Of a DNA stretch of 64,000 nucleotides, positions 46,044 to 57,887 are shown piece after piece (the stretch's first letter is position 1; each line of letters opens with the position of its first letter). This DNA comes from Eunapius fragilis. Lineage: Eukaryota > Porifera > Demospongiae > Spongillida > Spongillidae. A model generated the notes under the pieces. The model made no database searches, had not been told where the DNA came from, and saw only the letters and a program-made list of their open reading frames with translations. The stretch is taken from positions 7,160,326 through 7,224,325 of the forward strand of contig OY811977.1 of the NCBI GenBank assembly GCA_963681505.1, given 5' to 3'. Both the position numbers and the translations under genes were made by a program.

Positions 46044-46535
46044 ATGGCAATGAAAGTATTTCTGATCCTTGCCGTTGCTCTTTTGGTGGCGTACGTTGCC
46101 CGCTCAGCTCCGGCCACTGAGGGGTACAAATTGTGCAGCCATAATGCAGGAAAGTGTGTCCATGTCTACGAAAACGGAACCATCTCAGCCAATAGTGTAT
46201 ATAAAAAGGCGTCTGCATTCACAATGTACCTTAAGAACGACCGAGTACAATTCGAGCTTGAACCAAGCACAAGAATGTTCCTGATGTTGAAAGTCAGCAA
46301 TACCACCTCGCTACCAATGAACGTAACAGCTAACCAAACTATCGTTCATGAATACGTTCTTGTGGTGGACTATCTATCTGAGTCGTACCTAACGCAATGG
46401 GAGAAAAGCACAACCACCGGTGCACTTTTTCAGAAAGTGGATGAGAATACGACGTGTGCCATTTCGTTTGACCGTAGCGGGAAAGTGGCTGGTCCATGCA
46501 ATTTATCCGCATTGGATACAATTGATACATATTGA
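46044..46535 (+). CDS. Secreted FGF-like beta-trefoil protein, copy 3
   Basis: 163 residues, single exon, same signal peptide (one change, L6F) as copy 1. Compared with copy 1 it lacks nine residues (KLNHSIAED) after LMLK through a clean 27-bp in-frame deletion, which removes the first sequon (N86 of copy 1). A coding change in the first loop gives ENGTISANS, creating a new sequon. All four cysteines are kept. The C-terminal tail differs (ALDTIDTY) because of local substitutions and an earlier stop. The deletion falls in the glycosylated loop between strands, where trefoil folds tolerate length change, so the protein is probably still functional. Confidence 0.8.
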   Translation: MAMKVFLILAVALLVAYVARSAPATEGYKLCSHNAGKCVHVYENGTISANSVYKKASAFTMYLKNDRVQFELEPSTRMFLMLKVSNTTSLPMNVTANQTIVHEYVLVVDYLSESYLTQWEKSTTTGALFQKVDENTTCAISFDRSGKVAGPCNLSALDTIDTY

Positions 46536-46709
46536 TGCAACTTATAACAAGAAACAATAATAATTGAAGCTATGCAGTAGGATAGGATGTAGCCAAGGAC
46601 ATTAATGTTTTTTATCAGTATTACGTGCTCTATTCTATGTCAATCGTTTTCATGTACACTGTATGTGAATGTTCTTATATTCCAATAAGGTTCATATGCT
46701 TAAACATCA

Positions 46710-46741
<32 letters not shown>

Positions 46742-48004
46742 TTCCCTCTCCCTCTATCAAAATGCGCCTAATTCCTCCATCTTGGCAACTTTTTATTAAT
46801 GTAATGAAGCCATTGCTCTGTTTATCCATGCACAGAGAAATACATACGTGCATGCACAATAACGAAAATTGTAGCTTATATCATAAAACCCATTGTAAAT
46901 ATAAATATATATATATATATGTGGACTTCTTCTACGTATCGGCAGTGTGTAGTTGCTTGCTTGCACTTAACTATGCTCAAATTTGAATAAATGGATCCCT
47001 TATGTACTTGAACTAACTCCCTTCAGCGTGCATAAACATTGTCCCCTAAGGAAAAATATGGATCACAAAGGATTTACACTTCGAAGTAGTAACACTTGCA
47101 CAACGAGAATCAGTATGCAGCGGGGCAACATATGGCTGCGGGAGAAAACTACTAACCCTTTGATGTGGCGTATAGTTTTAATGCCAGGGTGTGTTACTTT
47201 GCGCACAGCGTGTAATTGCACACTTCACGCTTGCACTTAACTACGCTCAAACTGCAAGCACGTGATTGTAACTAACCATAATTTGATCTGACTCCGACTT
47301 GGCTTGACTAAGGTAGGTGAGCACTGGGATGTTGGAGCGTACCTGGTTGATGCATGTGCATGCATTCATTATGGGAAGGTGATCCGAGCGCCTGGTTGCA
47401 GTTGTGTAGGCGTGTATAGAGGTGACCCTGGTGTGTAGGTGTGCCCATAGTATGTAGGGAAATCCCTGATGTATATATTGATGCATGGAATAAAAACGGG
47501 GTGTGTCCCTGGCGTGTAGATATGTTAAAAGTTTCGCAACCTGCATCCCTACTGTGCAGATTATATTACAGTAGATTTTAAAGTTCCCATTCTATGGCTG
47601 TGTCCATGACCATGAATGGGAAAAGATCACAACAACCTCTCTATTGATGTTTGTGCCAAAAGACGTGAGACTGTATAATTATCTTCACTGCAGTACGCAT
47701 CTGAGACAACAACAGGAGAAACGAATGCTTCTCATGCCGTATGGAGTTGAGTACGCCCCCGCGCAAGAGTTTCAGTGATGTATTAGAGTCACATTTAATT
47801 GGATAAAGCTGCATGAGAACAACGTAAGAAACGTTATGACAGGGATGCGCGAGGGAAAACGTTTGCCGGCTTGGTAGGTAAACCAACTGCTTACGACAAT
47901 GGGCACGTTTAAATGATTCAAAGCTGCGCTGAGTGTTTGTAGTGATTTGTCACCGCATTTTCCTCATGAATGGTGATATATCAAATGGAAGTTAGTTCTG
48001 TATA
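46536..48004 (+). other. Gene-free 3' region of third gene
   Basis: Conserved with 53626-55130. It holds the uninterrupted insertion site of the 10.6-kb element (about 46831-46856) and a long poly-C tract (46711-46741). Also includes the GTAGGTGAGCACTGGGATG block (47312). No gene supported. Confidence 0.6.
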
Positions 48005-48388
48005 AATGTGCACATAGTCCATGCAGCTATCGACTGGTACACACTATAAATGGTACACGTTGTCTGTTTACGTGTCCATGTCCACTCAAGTATTTATAGA
48101 ATACTGGGAGTCCCGGGAGAATAGGTTGCCCGGCTAATCAGTCTTGACATCAAATGTGTTAGTTCATATACACGCAGTTAAATGAATTATCATTGTATAT
48201 TGATATCACGTAGGAATGAGTAGGCAGGACCTTTTCATTGTTTGTACATGCAAATATTGGGTGCAAAATACGCGAATGAGTTCGTGAACCACATAATGAT
48301 ACACATGCATAATCGTATTTAAATCTTGGGACGATCACTCAGCATTTAAATGAGTGTATAAGAACTAATCTTTTTTGCGCTTGTTTAA

Positions 48389-48949
48389 TGATAGATCGTC
48401 ACCTACGCGTAGGCGCGTTAACCTACATGTAGGCGTTGCAAATCGCTTTATTACAAACAATGTACAAACAGCCAACGCTTGAAATAATAAGGACCAATAT
48501 CATAAAGAGGGCTACTTGCAAGCTGGCGTCAGAAAACAACGCCAGCGTGCTGCTAGTGCTATGAACGCTCTGTTGGGGCACGCCCCTCATTTAGCTGGAG
48601 TTGTTCCGATTTGCAAAAAACTTACTAGAAGCTTTCTTCGTTTTATAGGTAGATATAATTTTAACTCTTTTTGCCAAATACACACGAATTCCAACTTTTA
48701 TGCTCACTTTCATCAAGATCGTAGTCAATTTTTGGACGCTCCTCCATCTCGATCGTGTATCTAAAGAACCGATGATTGAATGAGCTCCAAAGCGAATTAA
48801 AAACGAAGCCCTATGCTTCAGTGTTACTTTATTCGAGTTCAAAGTTTTATACGGCATTGAATGCGAGGACCATACGTTGCAATAGAACGCCTACACGTAG
48901 GCTAAAACAGCACTTTTCGCCTACATGTAGGCGTTTGTTCGATCTATCA
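48389..48949. mobile_element. TTAA-flanked TIR element with paired palindromes
   Basis: 561 bp flanked by TTAA on both sides (48385-48388, 48950-48953). Sister sites at about 36350-36365 and 55523-55535 read GCTTGTT(T)AAAGCTAAC without it. Ends are TGATAGATCG and CGATCTATCA. Two palindromes of the type CCTACATGTAGG lie near each end (about 48401-48415, 48420-48434 and 48889-48935). The interior has short frames on both strands but no transposase. TTAA targets are used by piggyBac and Kolobok; piggyBac ends (CCC...GGG) are absent, so Kolobok-like or new. Confidence 0.88.
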
Positions 48950-50179
48950 TTAAAGCTAACACATTTGATATCAAGACTGATTAGGCGTGCAACCAATTCT
49001 CCCGGGACTCCCAGAAATACTTGAGTGGACATGGACACGTAAATAGACAACGAGCATCATTTATACTGTGTACCAGATGACTGCTGCATGTACTATGTGC
49101 ACATTTAAACATGACTAATTTCCATATGTACTTCAAAAAGGAGGTAGAGTGATATCATATTACCTCAGAGCTGGATGCTCTGATAAATGGCGCCGTAGAT
49201 TAGGGTGTTGATTCCTTTGTACGGTGGAGCTGGTAGAAGGTCAAGCCATAGTTTATCCATTGTCAAGCCGTATGACTTACGATAACATGCATGGGGTACT
49301 TATATAATCGTGTGTTTCAAGAATGGTAGAGGTGTGGGGGCGGGGTGGACGATATGTTGCGCTATAGGTCATTGCTGGTATACTTCCATTCTAGCATATG
49401 GTCACATTAGGTTATTAGAACGTTACCGGCCATGTCATATAATTTTATTTCGGGCATTTATTACTAGTGACATATTTCAACCTTCAATCAATCCTATATT
49501 GAAACTAGCTGCTGCCACAGGTTCAGATAATGTTGAGGGTCACGTCGCGTCACGTCACGTCGCCATCCGATTCATAGTAGGGAAACCTACTAAGCTGCTT
49601 AGGGAGTTAGTAGCACCTCATTATTCAATTCCTTTGGTGCCATACTGTAAACACATCAATTGGTACAACTAGACTACATTGCCTAAAATGGCAAACTTCG
49701 ATATATATATTTAAAAAGAACAGTGAAATGGACGAAACCACGTTAAACATCGCATGGCCCATTAGCCCGTTCCCACGAACCCAAATACATATACTGATAA
49801 ACGTGAACATGTGAGTGTTACATTGTGTAGTTGATAGCGTAGTGATTTCATTAAAAAAGCCCGCTTTTTTCGAGGTTCTCTTCGTAACATATCCATTTAA
49901 TTGCTGCTAATTTTCATAAGCTGCTTATAGCTGCATGTAAGAAAGGGATAAATACCTTCAAACCCTTCTAGAACGACCGTTCTAATGGCACATGCATGTT
50001 TTCTGAGGACGAATTAACAATATTAATCGCTTTGACCAAGCTGTGCAGGGGCCTTAATTGTTACAGTTTCTTGTTATGTGGCATTTGTGCGTACAATATA
50101 TGCTCGGCGGAGCTTCATATTATACTAAAGTAATGTTATCCACTGTTGATAAATTTCATGGACCACCACTTTCCCATCC

Positions 50180-50430
50180 TCGTACCAAGTCCCGGAATAA
50201 TCTTCCTCCTTCTTCTTGACCCCGCATAACTTAGGATGGGAACTCATTACCAATAGCTTCTGAATTGGCTGGAGGAGAGCCTGCTGTGATCAAATAGTGG
50301 ATTGTATATTTTACTAATTGTATTTTAATATTGGGCTGTTCTAAACGGTCATTACGAGGCAGAATCTTGACGATTTTAGAATTGTCGATAACCAAACCAG
50401 AAAACTACAGGAGCGGTAGCAAATTATTTG
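50180..50430 (-). mobile_element. Dispersed hairpin-ended element, partial copy D
   Basis: Matches 41165-41460 (GTACCAAGTCCCGGAATAAT, GACCCCGCATAACTTAGGAT, CAGAATCTTGACGA blocks). The terminal-hairpin end is missing. Confidence 0.55.
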
Positions 50431-50685
50431 CAATCATTCACATCTATACGGTCATCTAGACGCATAATTAGGTGTGAGAAAATCTAACGAGGATTTAAAT
50501 GAGAATCGTTTAGCGCTTGTTGGACTCCACGAAACTAACGGTTAGAAAACTAAACTACGAGTAGTTCACCCTCGTACCCGGTCCCATTGTTCTCTTTTAT
50601 TTTTGTATAGGAACGTTGTTCCTAACAAGAGCAGAGATGCGATACAGGAGATGTTATTTGGGTTCCTGGCTTTGGGCTTGTGGTG

Positions 50686-50716
<31 letters not shown>

Positions 50717-53056
50717 GAAGGCCCGCTACGCCCGAACCAACTTTTCACCCTCTCCGAATCCGCCCTCAAATTGCACCTGCACCGTCCGTCCATCCCGGCA
50801 CTCTTCATTGAAACTTACTAACTCGTCTCTCCTTAATAAACGCCATCTTGGAGTGAACGAGGTGCTTTCGGCACCGTAGCTCAACTACTGATAGGTTTGG
50901 CGGGGGTGGAGAGTGGAACCAATTAATCCAGTATAGAACCAATTATTGTGTTGTTACATTGGAATTGAGTTATGAAGTACTACTGGCTCCCTGTAACCAA
51001 AACGGATTAGGTTTCAATGCCATAGGATAAAATTCGAGGCTGATGACCACAGGTATATCAACCTACTGTTTTGGACTGCGATATTAATAAAAATCCATAT
51101 GATGACCTAAAATGAATGTCATTTGCCACTTAATATTTATTTGGAATAAGCGGCTTAAAGCTGCATGTAAGGAATGGATAAATAACCCCAGAGCACAACC
51201 GTTCTAATGTTACTATTTTATCTCGTATATGGCATGATCAATTAGCCCCAAATTATAGCAGTCAGCCGTACAATACAATCGTCTGACATCATGTGTCGAT
51301 GAAATAAACAAATGTACTTCATAGGCTTTTCATCCCGCCCCTGAGTGGGTACCAGTTTGGCAAATAGCCTCCCACCGCACCCCCAACCACCGCCCCCGCT
51401 TATATCACGCCATGTTATTGTATTGCACGTGCGATCATCCAACGATTTTATACAAGCAATTAATACAGTGGGACGGAGGTGGGGATGTTAGGGATGGTGG
51501 GGAGGGTGGGGTGTAACACAAAGCAATACCACACATCATAGCTCCTCCCTGCAGTTTGGGCAGGTCTTCTGATATTAATTCACACTTCAGTATTCCTTGG
51601 CGATAAGAACTCTATATGTACTTTCAAAAGAAATGACGTCATGCGGATGTGGTTTTTAATCAATCCCCCCTCCCCCCCCCCCCCCCTCCCCCCCCCTTCC
51701 TGAATCATGGTTCATAATAGAGATCGATTCCTAGCTTTGTGATCATGAGGTGCTCCCCAAGGTAAAGATCGAAAAGTATTTCTAAACGAAACTCCAGATT
51801 ATGAAAGGTTTAGATACATCTTTTATTTTAAAATATATCCAAGTTCGTTTGGATGTAAATATTGCCATACTAGGCTATGTAATCTAGTTATGTCAATTGA
51901 TGTCTGGAACAAAAGGAATTGGATTTTGACGTGCTACTAACTCCTTTGAGACCAAAGCATATTAGTTTGAATACAACAATGTCGACGTGACCCTCTAATC
52001 GGGCGCGCACTACTGCCGTTCATTCGCGGTACCTCAATATTGTTAATAAGAGTAGATGACCGCAACAAAAATTTAATAAAAAATTTAATAACATGATCGG
52101 TAATGGTTCTAATGAGCGGCTAATGTGTCCAGCTATTCTTAGTTCAGTACATGTAAGGATGGAAGTATAACAGATGCACGATAGTTAAGACCTGCAGTGC
52201 AACATATTGTCCACCCGGCCCACACACCTCAACCATTCTTCAAACACGCGAATATAACTACCCCACGCATGGCGCATGGTGTTGTAAGTCATATGGCTTG
52301 ACCATGGATAATCTATGGCTTAACCTAACAGCCACGTCGTACTAAGGAATCAACACACTAATCTACAACACCATTTAAAGAATCAGAGCATCCAGCGGTA
52401 TAATATGATATCATTCTACCTCCTTTTTAAAGTATGTATGTGTTTATCAGCATCCTGTCTAACATGGTGACCATTTTGGCCTCAATCTACTGTTATGTAC
52501 ACCTATATAGCTAATAATCAGATCGGTACATAAGATATGCCTCTTCCACTATACACACATGCACATGCACACATACACACAGATGTCTCAATTTCCTATC
52601 ATCGTATAATGAAAATAACAAGAAGTGACGGCCTTTGGGATATGAATGTGTAAGTATGTATGTGAGTGTGTGTGTATGCGTTTGTGTGAGTGTGTGTGTT
52701 GCATTGGTATGTGTGCAATAGGTCCATTACAGTATTCAAGTAGGGACAGTCATTCTCGTCCATAACAATGCATATGTACATGTGTACATAAAACGGATTT
52801 GGTTGTAAATTTCTCTAGTGTGGATTTATGTCATTGCCTTTGTAAACGGTAAACAAACAAAAATACTGAATGCGAGTTTGGCTTCTGTTCTTTACCTATT
52901 GCTTCTTATTCGTTACATTGTCAACTAACTGTGTACACGCATCAGCAGGAAACCGAATTATCAGATATATGGCTAAATCTTGCAGTTGCTAGACAAACTT
53001 AACGAAACAAGGAATCAACATCGTTCCTTAATAGGCCCTACGTGATTTCGGGTGTG

Positions 53057-53090
53057 TATATAAATGCTATCGATGGGTCACTCAGTCATC
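53057..53090 (+). promoter_or_regulatory. TATA box and initiator of fourth gene
   Basis: TATATAAAT at 53057-53065 and TCAGTC with predicted +1 at 53084, the same spacing as in copies 1 and 3. Confidence 0.75.
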
Positions 53091-53130
53091 ACTAAACAGG
53101 TGGATACGCGTATACCCATTAGGAAAGGTC

Positions 53131-53625
53131 ATGGCAATGAAAGTATTTCTGATCCTTGCTGTTGCTCTTTTGGTGGCGTACGTTGCCCGCTCAGCTCCGG
53201 CTCCTGCCGAGAAAACTTTGTGCAGCCGTAATGCAGGAAAGTGTGTCCGTGTCTACGACAACGGAACCATCTCAGCCAATAGTGTAGGCAAAAAGGCGCC
53301 TTCTGTATTCATGAAGTACCTCAAGAACGACCGAGTAGAATTCGAGCTTAAAAGCAAGCCAGGAATGTACCTGATGTTGAAAGAACTAAACCATTCCATT
53401 GCTGAAGACGTCAGCAATACCACCTCGTTACCAATGAACGTAACAGCTAACCAAACTGTCGTTCATGAATACGTTCTTGTGGTGGACTATCCCTCCGAGC
53501 CGTACCTAACGGAATGGGAGCAAAGCACAACCTCCGGTGCGCTGTTTCAGAAAGTGGACGAGAACACGACGTGTGCCATTTCCTTTGACAGTAGCGGGAA
53601 AGTGGCTGGTCCATGCAATTTATAG
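53131..53625 (+). CDS. Secreted FGF-like beta-trefoil protein, copy 4
   Basis: 164 residues, single exon. Signal peptide as in copy 3, then a changed mature N terminus (APAPAEKTLCSRNAGKCVRV). All four cysteines are present. Against copy 1 a single C is missing in the codon after CNL, which turns TTATCAGCA into TTATAGCA. The frame stops at once and the last 13 residues (including the final sequon) are lost. The lost tail is poorly conserved between copies, so the trefoil core should survive. Differences from copy 1 are concentrated in the N-terminal half (about residues 25-84), whereas 86-163 differ at only about four positions. Confidence 0.8.
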   Translation: MAMKVFLILAVALLVAYVARSAPAPAEKTLCSRNAGKCVRVYDNGTISANSVGKKAPSVFMKYLKNDRVEFELKSKPGMYLMLKELNHSIAEDVSNTTSLPMNVTANQTVVHEYVLVVDYPSEPYLTEWEQSTTSGALFQKVDENTTCAISFDSSGKVAGPCNL

Positions 53626-55119
53626 CAGTGGATAGAATTAATCTAAATTGATGCAACTTATAACAAGAAACAAGAATAATTGAAGCTATGCAGTAGGATA
53701 GGATGTAGCCAAGGACATTAATGTTTTTCTTAAGTATTACGTGCTCTAATCTATGTCAATCGTTTTCATGTACACTGTATGTGAATGTTCTTATATTTCA
53801 ATCAGGTTCATATGCTTAAACATCATCCCCGCCCACCCCCTTCCCTCTCCCTCTATCAAAATGCGCCTAATTCCTCCATCTTGGCAACTATACATTAATG
53901 TAATGAAGCCATTGTTCTGTTTATCCATGCACGGAGAAATACATACTTGCATGCACAATAACGAAAATGGTAGCTTATATCATAAAACCCATTGTAAATA
54001 TATGTATATATATATGGACTTCTTCTACGTATCGGCAGTGTGTAATTGCTTGCTTGCACTTAACTATGCTCAAATTTGAATAAATGGATCCGTTATGGAC
54101 TTGAACTAACTCCCTTCAGCGTGCATAAATATTGTCCCCTAAGGAAAAATATGGACCCCAAAGGATATACTTTAATTTACACTTCGAAGTAGTACTAACG
54201 CTCGCACAACGAGAAGCAGTATGCAGCGGGGCAACATATGGCTGCGGGAGAAAACTACTAACCCTTTGATGTGGCGTATAGTTTTAATGCCAGGGTGTGT
54301 TACTTTGCGCACAGCGTGTAATTGCACACCTCACGCTTGCACTTAACTACGCTTAAACTGCAAGCACGTGATTGTAACTAACCATAATTTGACCTGACTC
54401 TGACTTGGCTTGACTAAGGTAGGTGAGCACTGGGATGTTGGAGCGTACCTGGTTGATGCATGTGCATGCATTCATTGTGGGAAGGTGATCCGAGCGCCTG
54501 GTTGCAGTTGCGTAGGCGTGTATAGATGTGACCCTGGTGTGTAGGTGTGCCCATTGTATGTAGGGAAATCCCTGATGTAAGTATTGATACATGGAATAAA
54601 AACGGGGTGTGTCCCTGGCGTGTAGATATATTTAAATTAAAGTTTCCCAACCTGCATCCCTATACTGTGCAGATTATATTACAGTTGATTTTTAAGTTCC
54701 CATTCTATGGCTGTGTCCAGGACCATGAATGGGAAAACATCACAACAACCTCTCTATTGATGATTGTGCCAAAAGACGTGATACTGTGTAATGATTCCGC
54801 ATTTATCTTCACTGCTCAGCATGCAGTACGCATCTGAGACAACAATAGGAGAAACGAAAGCTCCTCATGCCGTATGGAGTTGAGTAAGCAGTTTCAGTGA
54901 TGTATTAGAGTCACATTTAATTGGATAAAGCTGCATGAGAGCAAAGTAAGAAACGTTATGACAACGATGCGCGAGGGAAAACGTTTGCCGGCTTGGTAGG
55001 TAAACCAACTGCTTACGACAATGGACACGTTTAAATGCATCAAAGCTGCGCTGAGTGTCTGTAGTGATTTGTCACCGCATTTTCCTCATGAATGGTGATA
55101 TATCAAATGGAAGTTAGTA
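53626..55119 (+). other. Gene-free 3' region of fourth gene
   Basis: Matches 46536-48004, with a shorter C-rich tract (53827-53840). Also has the empty insertion site of the 10.6-kb element (about 53936-53955). No gene supported. A foldback element copy follows (55120-55700). Confidence 0.6.
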
Positions 55120-55990
55120 CTGTATAAATGTGCACATAGTACATGCAGCTATCGTCTGGTACACACTATAAATGGTACTCGTTGTCTGTTTACGTGTCCA
55201 TGACCACTCAAGTATTTATAGAATACTGGGGGTCCCGGGAGAATTGGTTGCACGCCTAATCAGTCTTGACATAACATGTGTTAATTTATATACACGCAGT
55301 TAAATGAATTATCATTGTATATCGTTGTCACGAACGTAGGTATGAGGAGGCAGGACCTTTTCATTGTTTGTACATGCAAATATTGGGCGCAAAATACGCG
55401 AATGAGTACAGTTACGGTTCCATTCGTGAACCACATAATGATACAGGTTTTATCATAATCGTATGTAAATCTTGGAAGGATCACTCAGCATTTAACTGAG
55501 TGTATATGAACTAATATTTATTGCGCTTGTTAAAGCTAACACATTTGATATCAAGACTGTTTAGGCGTGCAACCTATTTTCCCTGGACTCCCAGTATTCT
55601 ATAAATACTTGAGTGGACATGGACACGTAAACAGACAACGAGTACCATTGATAGTGTGTACCAGACGACTACAGCATGTACTATGTGCACATTTATACAG
55701 TACTAACTTCCATACGTACTTCAAAAAGGAGGTAGAGTGATATCATATTACCGCACAGCTGGATGTCTGATAAATGGCGCCGTATAGATTAGGGTGTTGA
55801 TTCCTTTGTACGGTGGAGCTGGTAGAAGGTCAAGCCATAGTTTATCCATTGTCAAGCCATATGACTTACGATAACATGCATGGGGTATACTTATATATTA
55901 GTGTGTTTCAAGAATGGTAGAGGAGTGGGGGCGGGGTGGACGATATGTTGCGCTGTAGGTCATAACTGATACACTCCCATTCTAGCATAT

Positions 55991-56600
55991 CGAGAGTTAC
56001 GTTAGTAACTCTCATATAGGATTTGACCCCGATTATGAATGTCATTAAAAAAACGCGACCCGCTTCTAACAAGACTCCCGACGAGCGGATGGCTTACCTT
56101 GTTATCGTCGTCGTACAAGAAGGCAACAACAAGCAGTTTCGTGTTTGTTTGATGTCACAAAACCGCGTGGTTGTAGAGAACAAAACAATTTTTGAAACTC
56201 GTACCCAGTCCCACGTATTTCTCGTTCTTCTTCTTGTTCTTGTTCTTGACCACGCATAACTCGGGATAGGAACACTTTTAAGAAATGAAAATCACACCAA
56301 TGGCTTCAGAATTCACTGGCATTTTCGCTTCTGTGGTCAAAACGTCTCGAGGCTACCTGACATTTATCGGTGGTTGTGTTAGCAAATCACGTATAGCTTA
56401 CTGCACTGACACGACTCGGATAGGTCCTACGTCGCTCTTTATACGAAGTACTAGCAGTAGACATCAAATGTGTACGGTCTGGGCACTACACGTAGTGGTA
56501 ATTAACTTTGGCGGTTATGTATTTTTAATAACGTGCACGTGCGTACTATAATCATTCTTGTTATTCGATCGTTGTAGGTTTGACGCTCTTTGTAACTTAG
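55991..56600 (-). mobile_element. Dispersed hairpin-ended element, copy C, with extension
   Basis: Starts with a perfect 9-bp stem and GTTA loop (55992-56013) and continues as the reverse complement of 19080-19404 to about 56310. The stretch to 56600 is unique and without a recognised gene. Units II and I have CTAGCATATG at this place with no insertion. Confidence 0.65.
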
Positions 56601-56612
56601 TGAAGTTTTTTT

Positions 56613-57105
56613 TTCTCAAAATGCCTTCATGCACGTCAGGATAAGAAGAAAGCCAAATGACGAGCATAGTACCTCAAAACTAGAGACGACGTATTAGATT
56701 CAGCCCGAGCGGAACTACAAAGCAGAGCCTGAAAAGAAGCGGGCCTCTCAAACGTGAAAACTATCGAGCAGAGCCTGAAAAGAAACGGATCTCTCGACGC
56801 GCAAGGTATCGAGATGCGATTAGTAGGGGGGAGGGGGGGGGGGGGGGGGAGAGGGTGCTGTCTGCTTCTGGCCCGATCCAAAAATAATTATGCGTTTGTG
56901 GGTTCATCGCGCTGGGGCGACAATTAATAACCTCTCTTCTATTTCGGCCGCCCCTTAAAAGCCCCCTCAGATCCTGAAAAGGAACGGACCTCTCGACGTG
57001 CAAGGTATCGAGCAGATCCTGAAAAAAGACAGCGATATTGCCATAGTCCTGAACGTGCATCTCGCTCGGCGAAAAGAGTTAAGGTCACTCAATGGTATGT
57101 CGTAC
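56613..57105 (+). pseudogene. Degenerate repeat-protein fragment (Y-R-A-E/D-P-E-K-K-R)
   Basis: Plus-strand frames, broken by stops and a poly-G expansion (about 56827-56849), code repeats of the type YRAEPEKKRISRRARYR (56754-56810), NYKAEPEKKRAS (about 56717-56750) and YRADPEKRQRYCHSPERASR (57004-57063). The period is about 13-19 residues and very rich in Lys/Arg/Glu. Such short basic repeats are known from mobile-element-linked proteins of aquatic invertebrates. I cannot name the family. Clearly decayed. Confidence 0.5.
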
Positions 57106-57189
57106 CTTTACAACCTCCCTCTCATATCAAGATGGATTACTTAACATGCTAATACGGCTCATAATCGGGTATGAATAAAAATCAATGAA

Positions 57190-57497
57190 ACAAGTAAATA
57201 AAAACATTCTCTATGAGAAAGTTGGTGGCATATAGGATTTGAAGGCAATGGTGGTGTAAAAAGGAAGGAAACAAGGGTCTAGTAATAAGGAAAAATGGAA
57301 TAGTCCTATATTTAGCACATTTCTATATGTAGGATATAGTATGTTGTTCGTGTGCTAAATATAGGACTATTCCATTTTTCCTTATTACTAGAACCTTGTT
57401 TCCTTCCTTTTTACACCACCATTGCCTTCAAATCCTATATGCCTTCAAATCCTATATGCCACCAACTTTCTCATAGAGAATGTTTTTATTTACTTGT
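57190..57497. mobile_element. Full-length hairpin MITE, copy 3
   Basis: Ends ACAAGTAAATAAAAACATTC and inverted partner. The centre lies near 57340. The right arm contains a small internal duplication (CTTCAAATCCTATATGC twice). It forms the right edge of the composite insertion, joining GCTACGAATAGCTGGTCACA of the unit. Confidence 0.88.
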
Positions 57498-57887
57498 GCT
57501 ACGAATAGCTGGTCACATTAGTCGCTTATTAGAACGTTACCGGCCATGTCAAATAATTTTATTTCAGGCATTTACTAGTGACATATTTCAACCTTCAATC
57601 AATCCTTTATTGTACCTGCTGCCGCAGGTTCAGATAATGTTGAGAGTCACGTCGCCATCCGATTCATAGTAGGGAAACCTACTAAGCTGCTTAGGGAGTT
57701 AGTAGCACCTCATTATTCAATTCCTTTGATGCCATACTGTAAACACATCAATTGATACAACTAGACTACATAGCCTAGAATGGCATTATTTACAAACGTC
57801 GATGTTTATTTAAAAGAACAGTGAAATGGACGAAACCACGTTAAACATCGCATGGCCCTTTAGATAAACATTTCATTCTATATCTTA

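Larger units (their letters stand above)
43240..49307 (+). repeat. Segmental unit II, main part
   Basis: From the poly-G tract and CCGAAGGCCCGCTACGCCCG this follows 50690-55890 almost base for base, apart from separate insertions (43537-43788 here, 48389-48949 here). It contains the third gene copy. Near-identity argues for a recent direct duplication. Confidence 0.85.
49308..55900 (+). repeat. Segmental unit III
   Basis: Full unit of about 6.6 kb with the fourth gene. 49120-49300 and 52255-52445 are inverted-repeat arms bounding a segment of about 3.3 kb. 49750-50600 is a local replacement not found in the other units and holds part of the dispersed element (50180-50430). No gene in 49310-53050. 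Confidence 0.8.
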
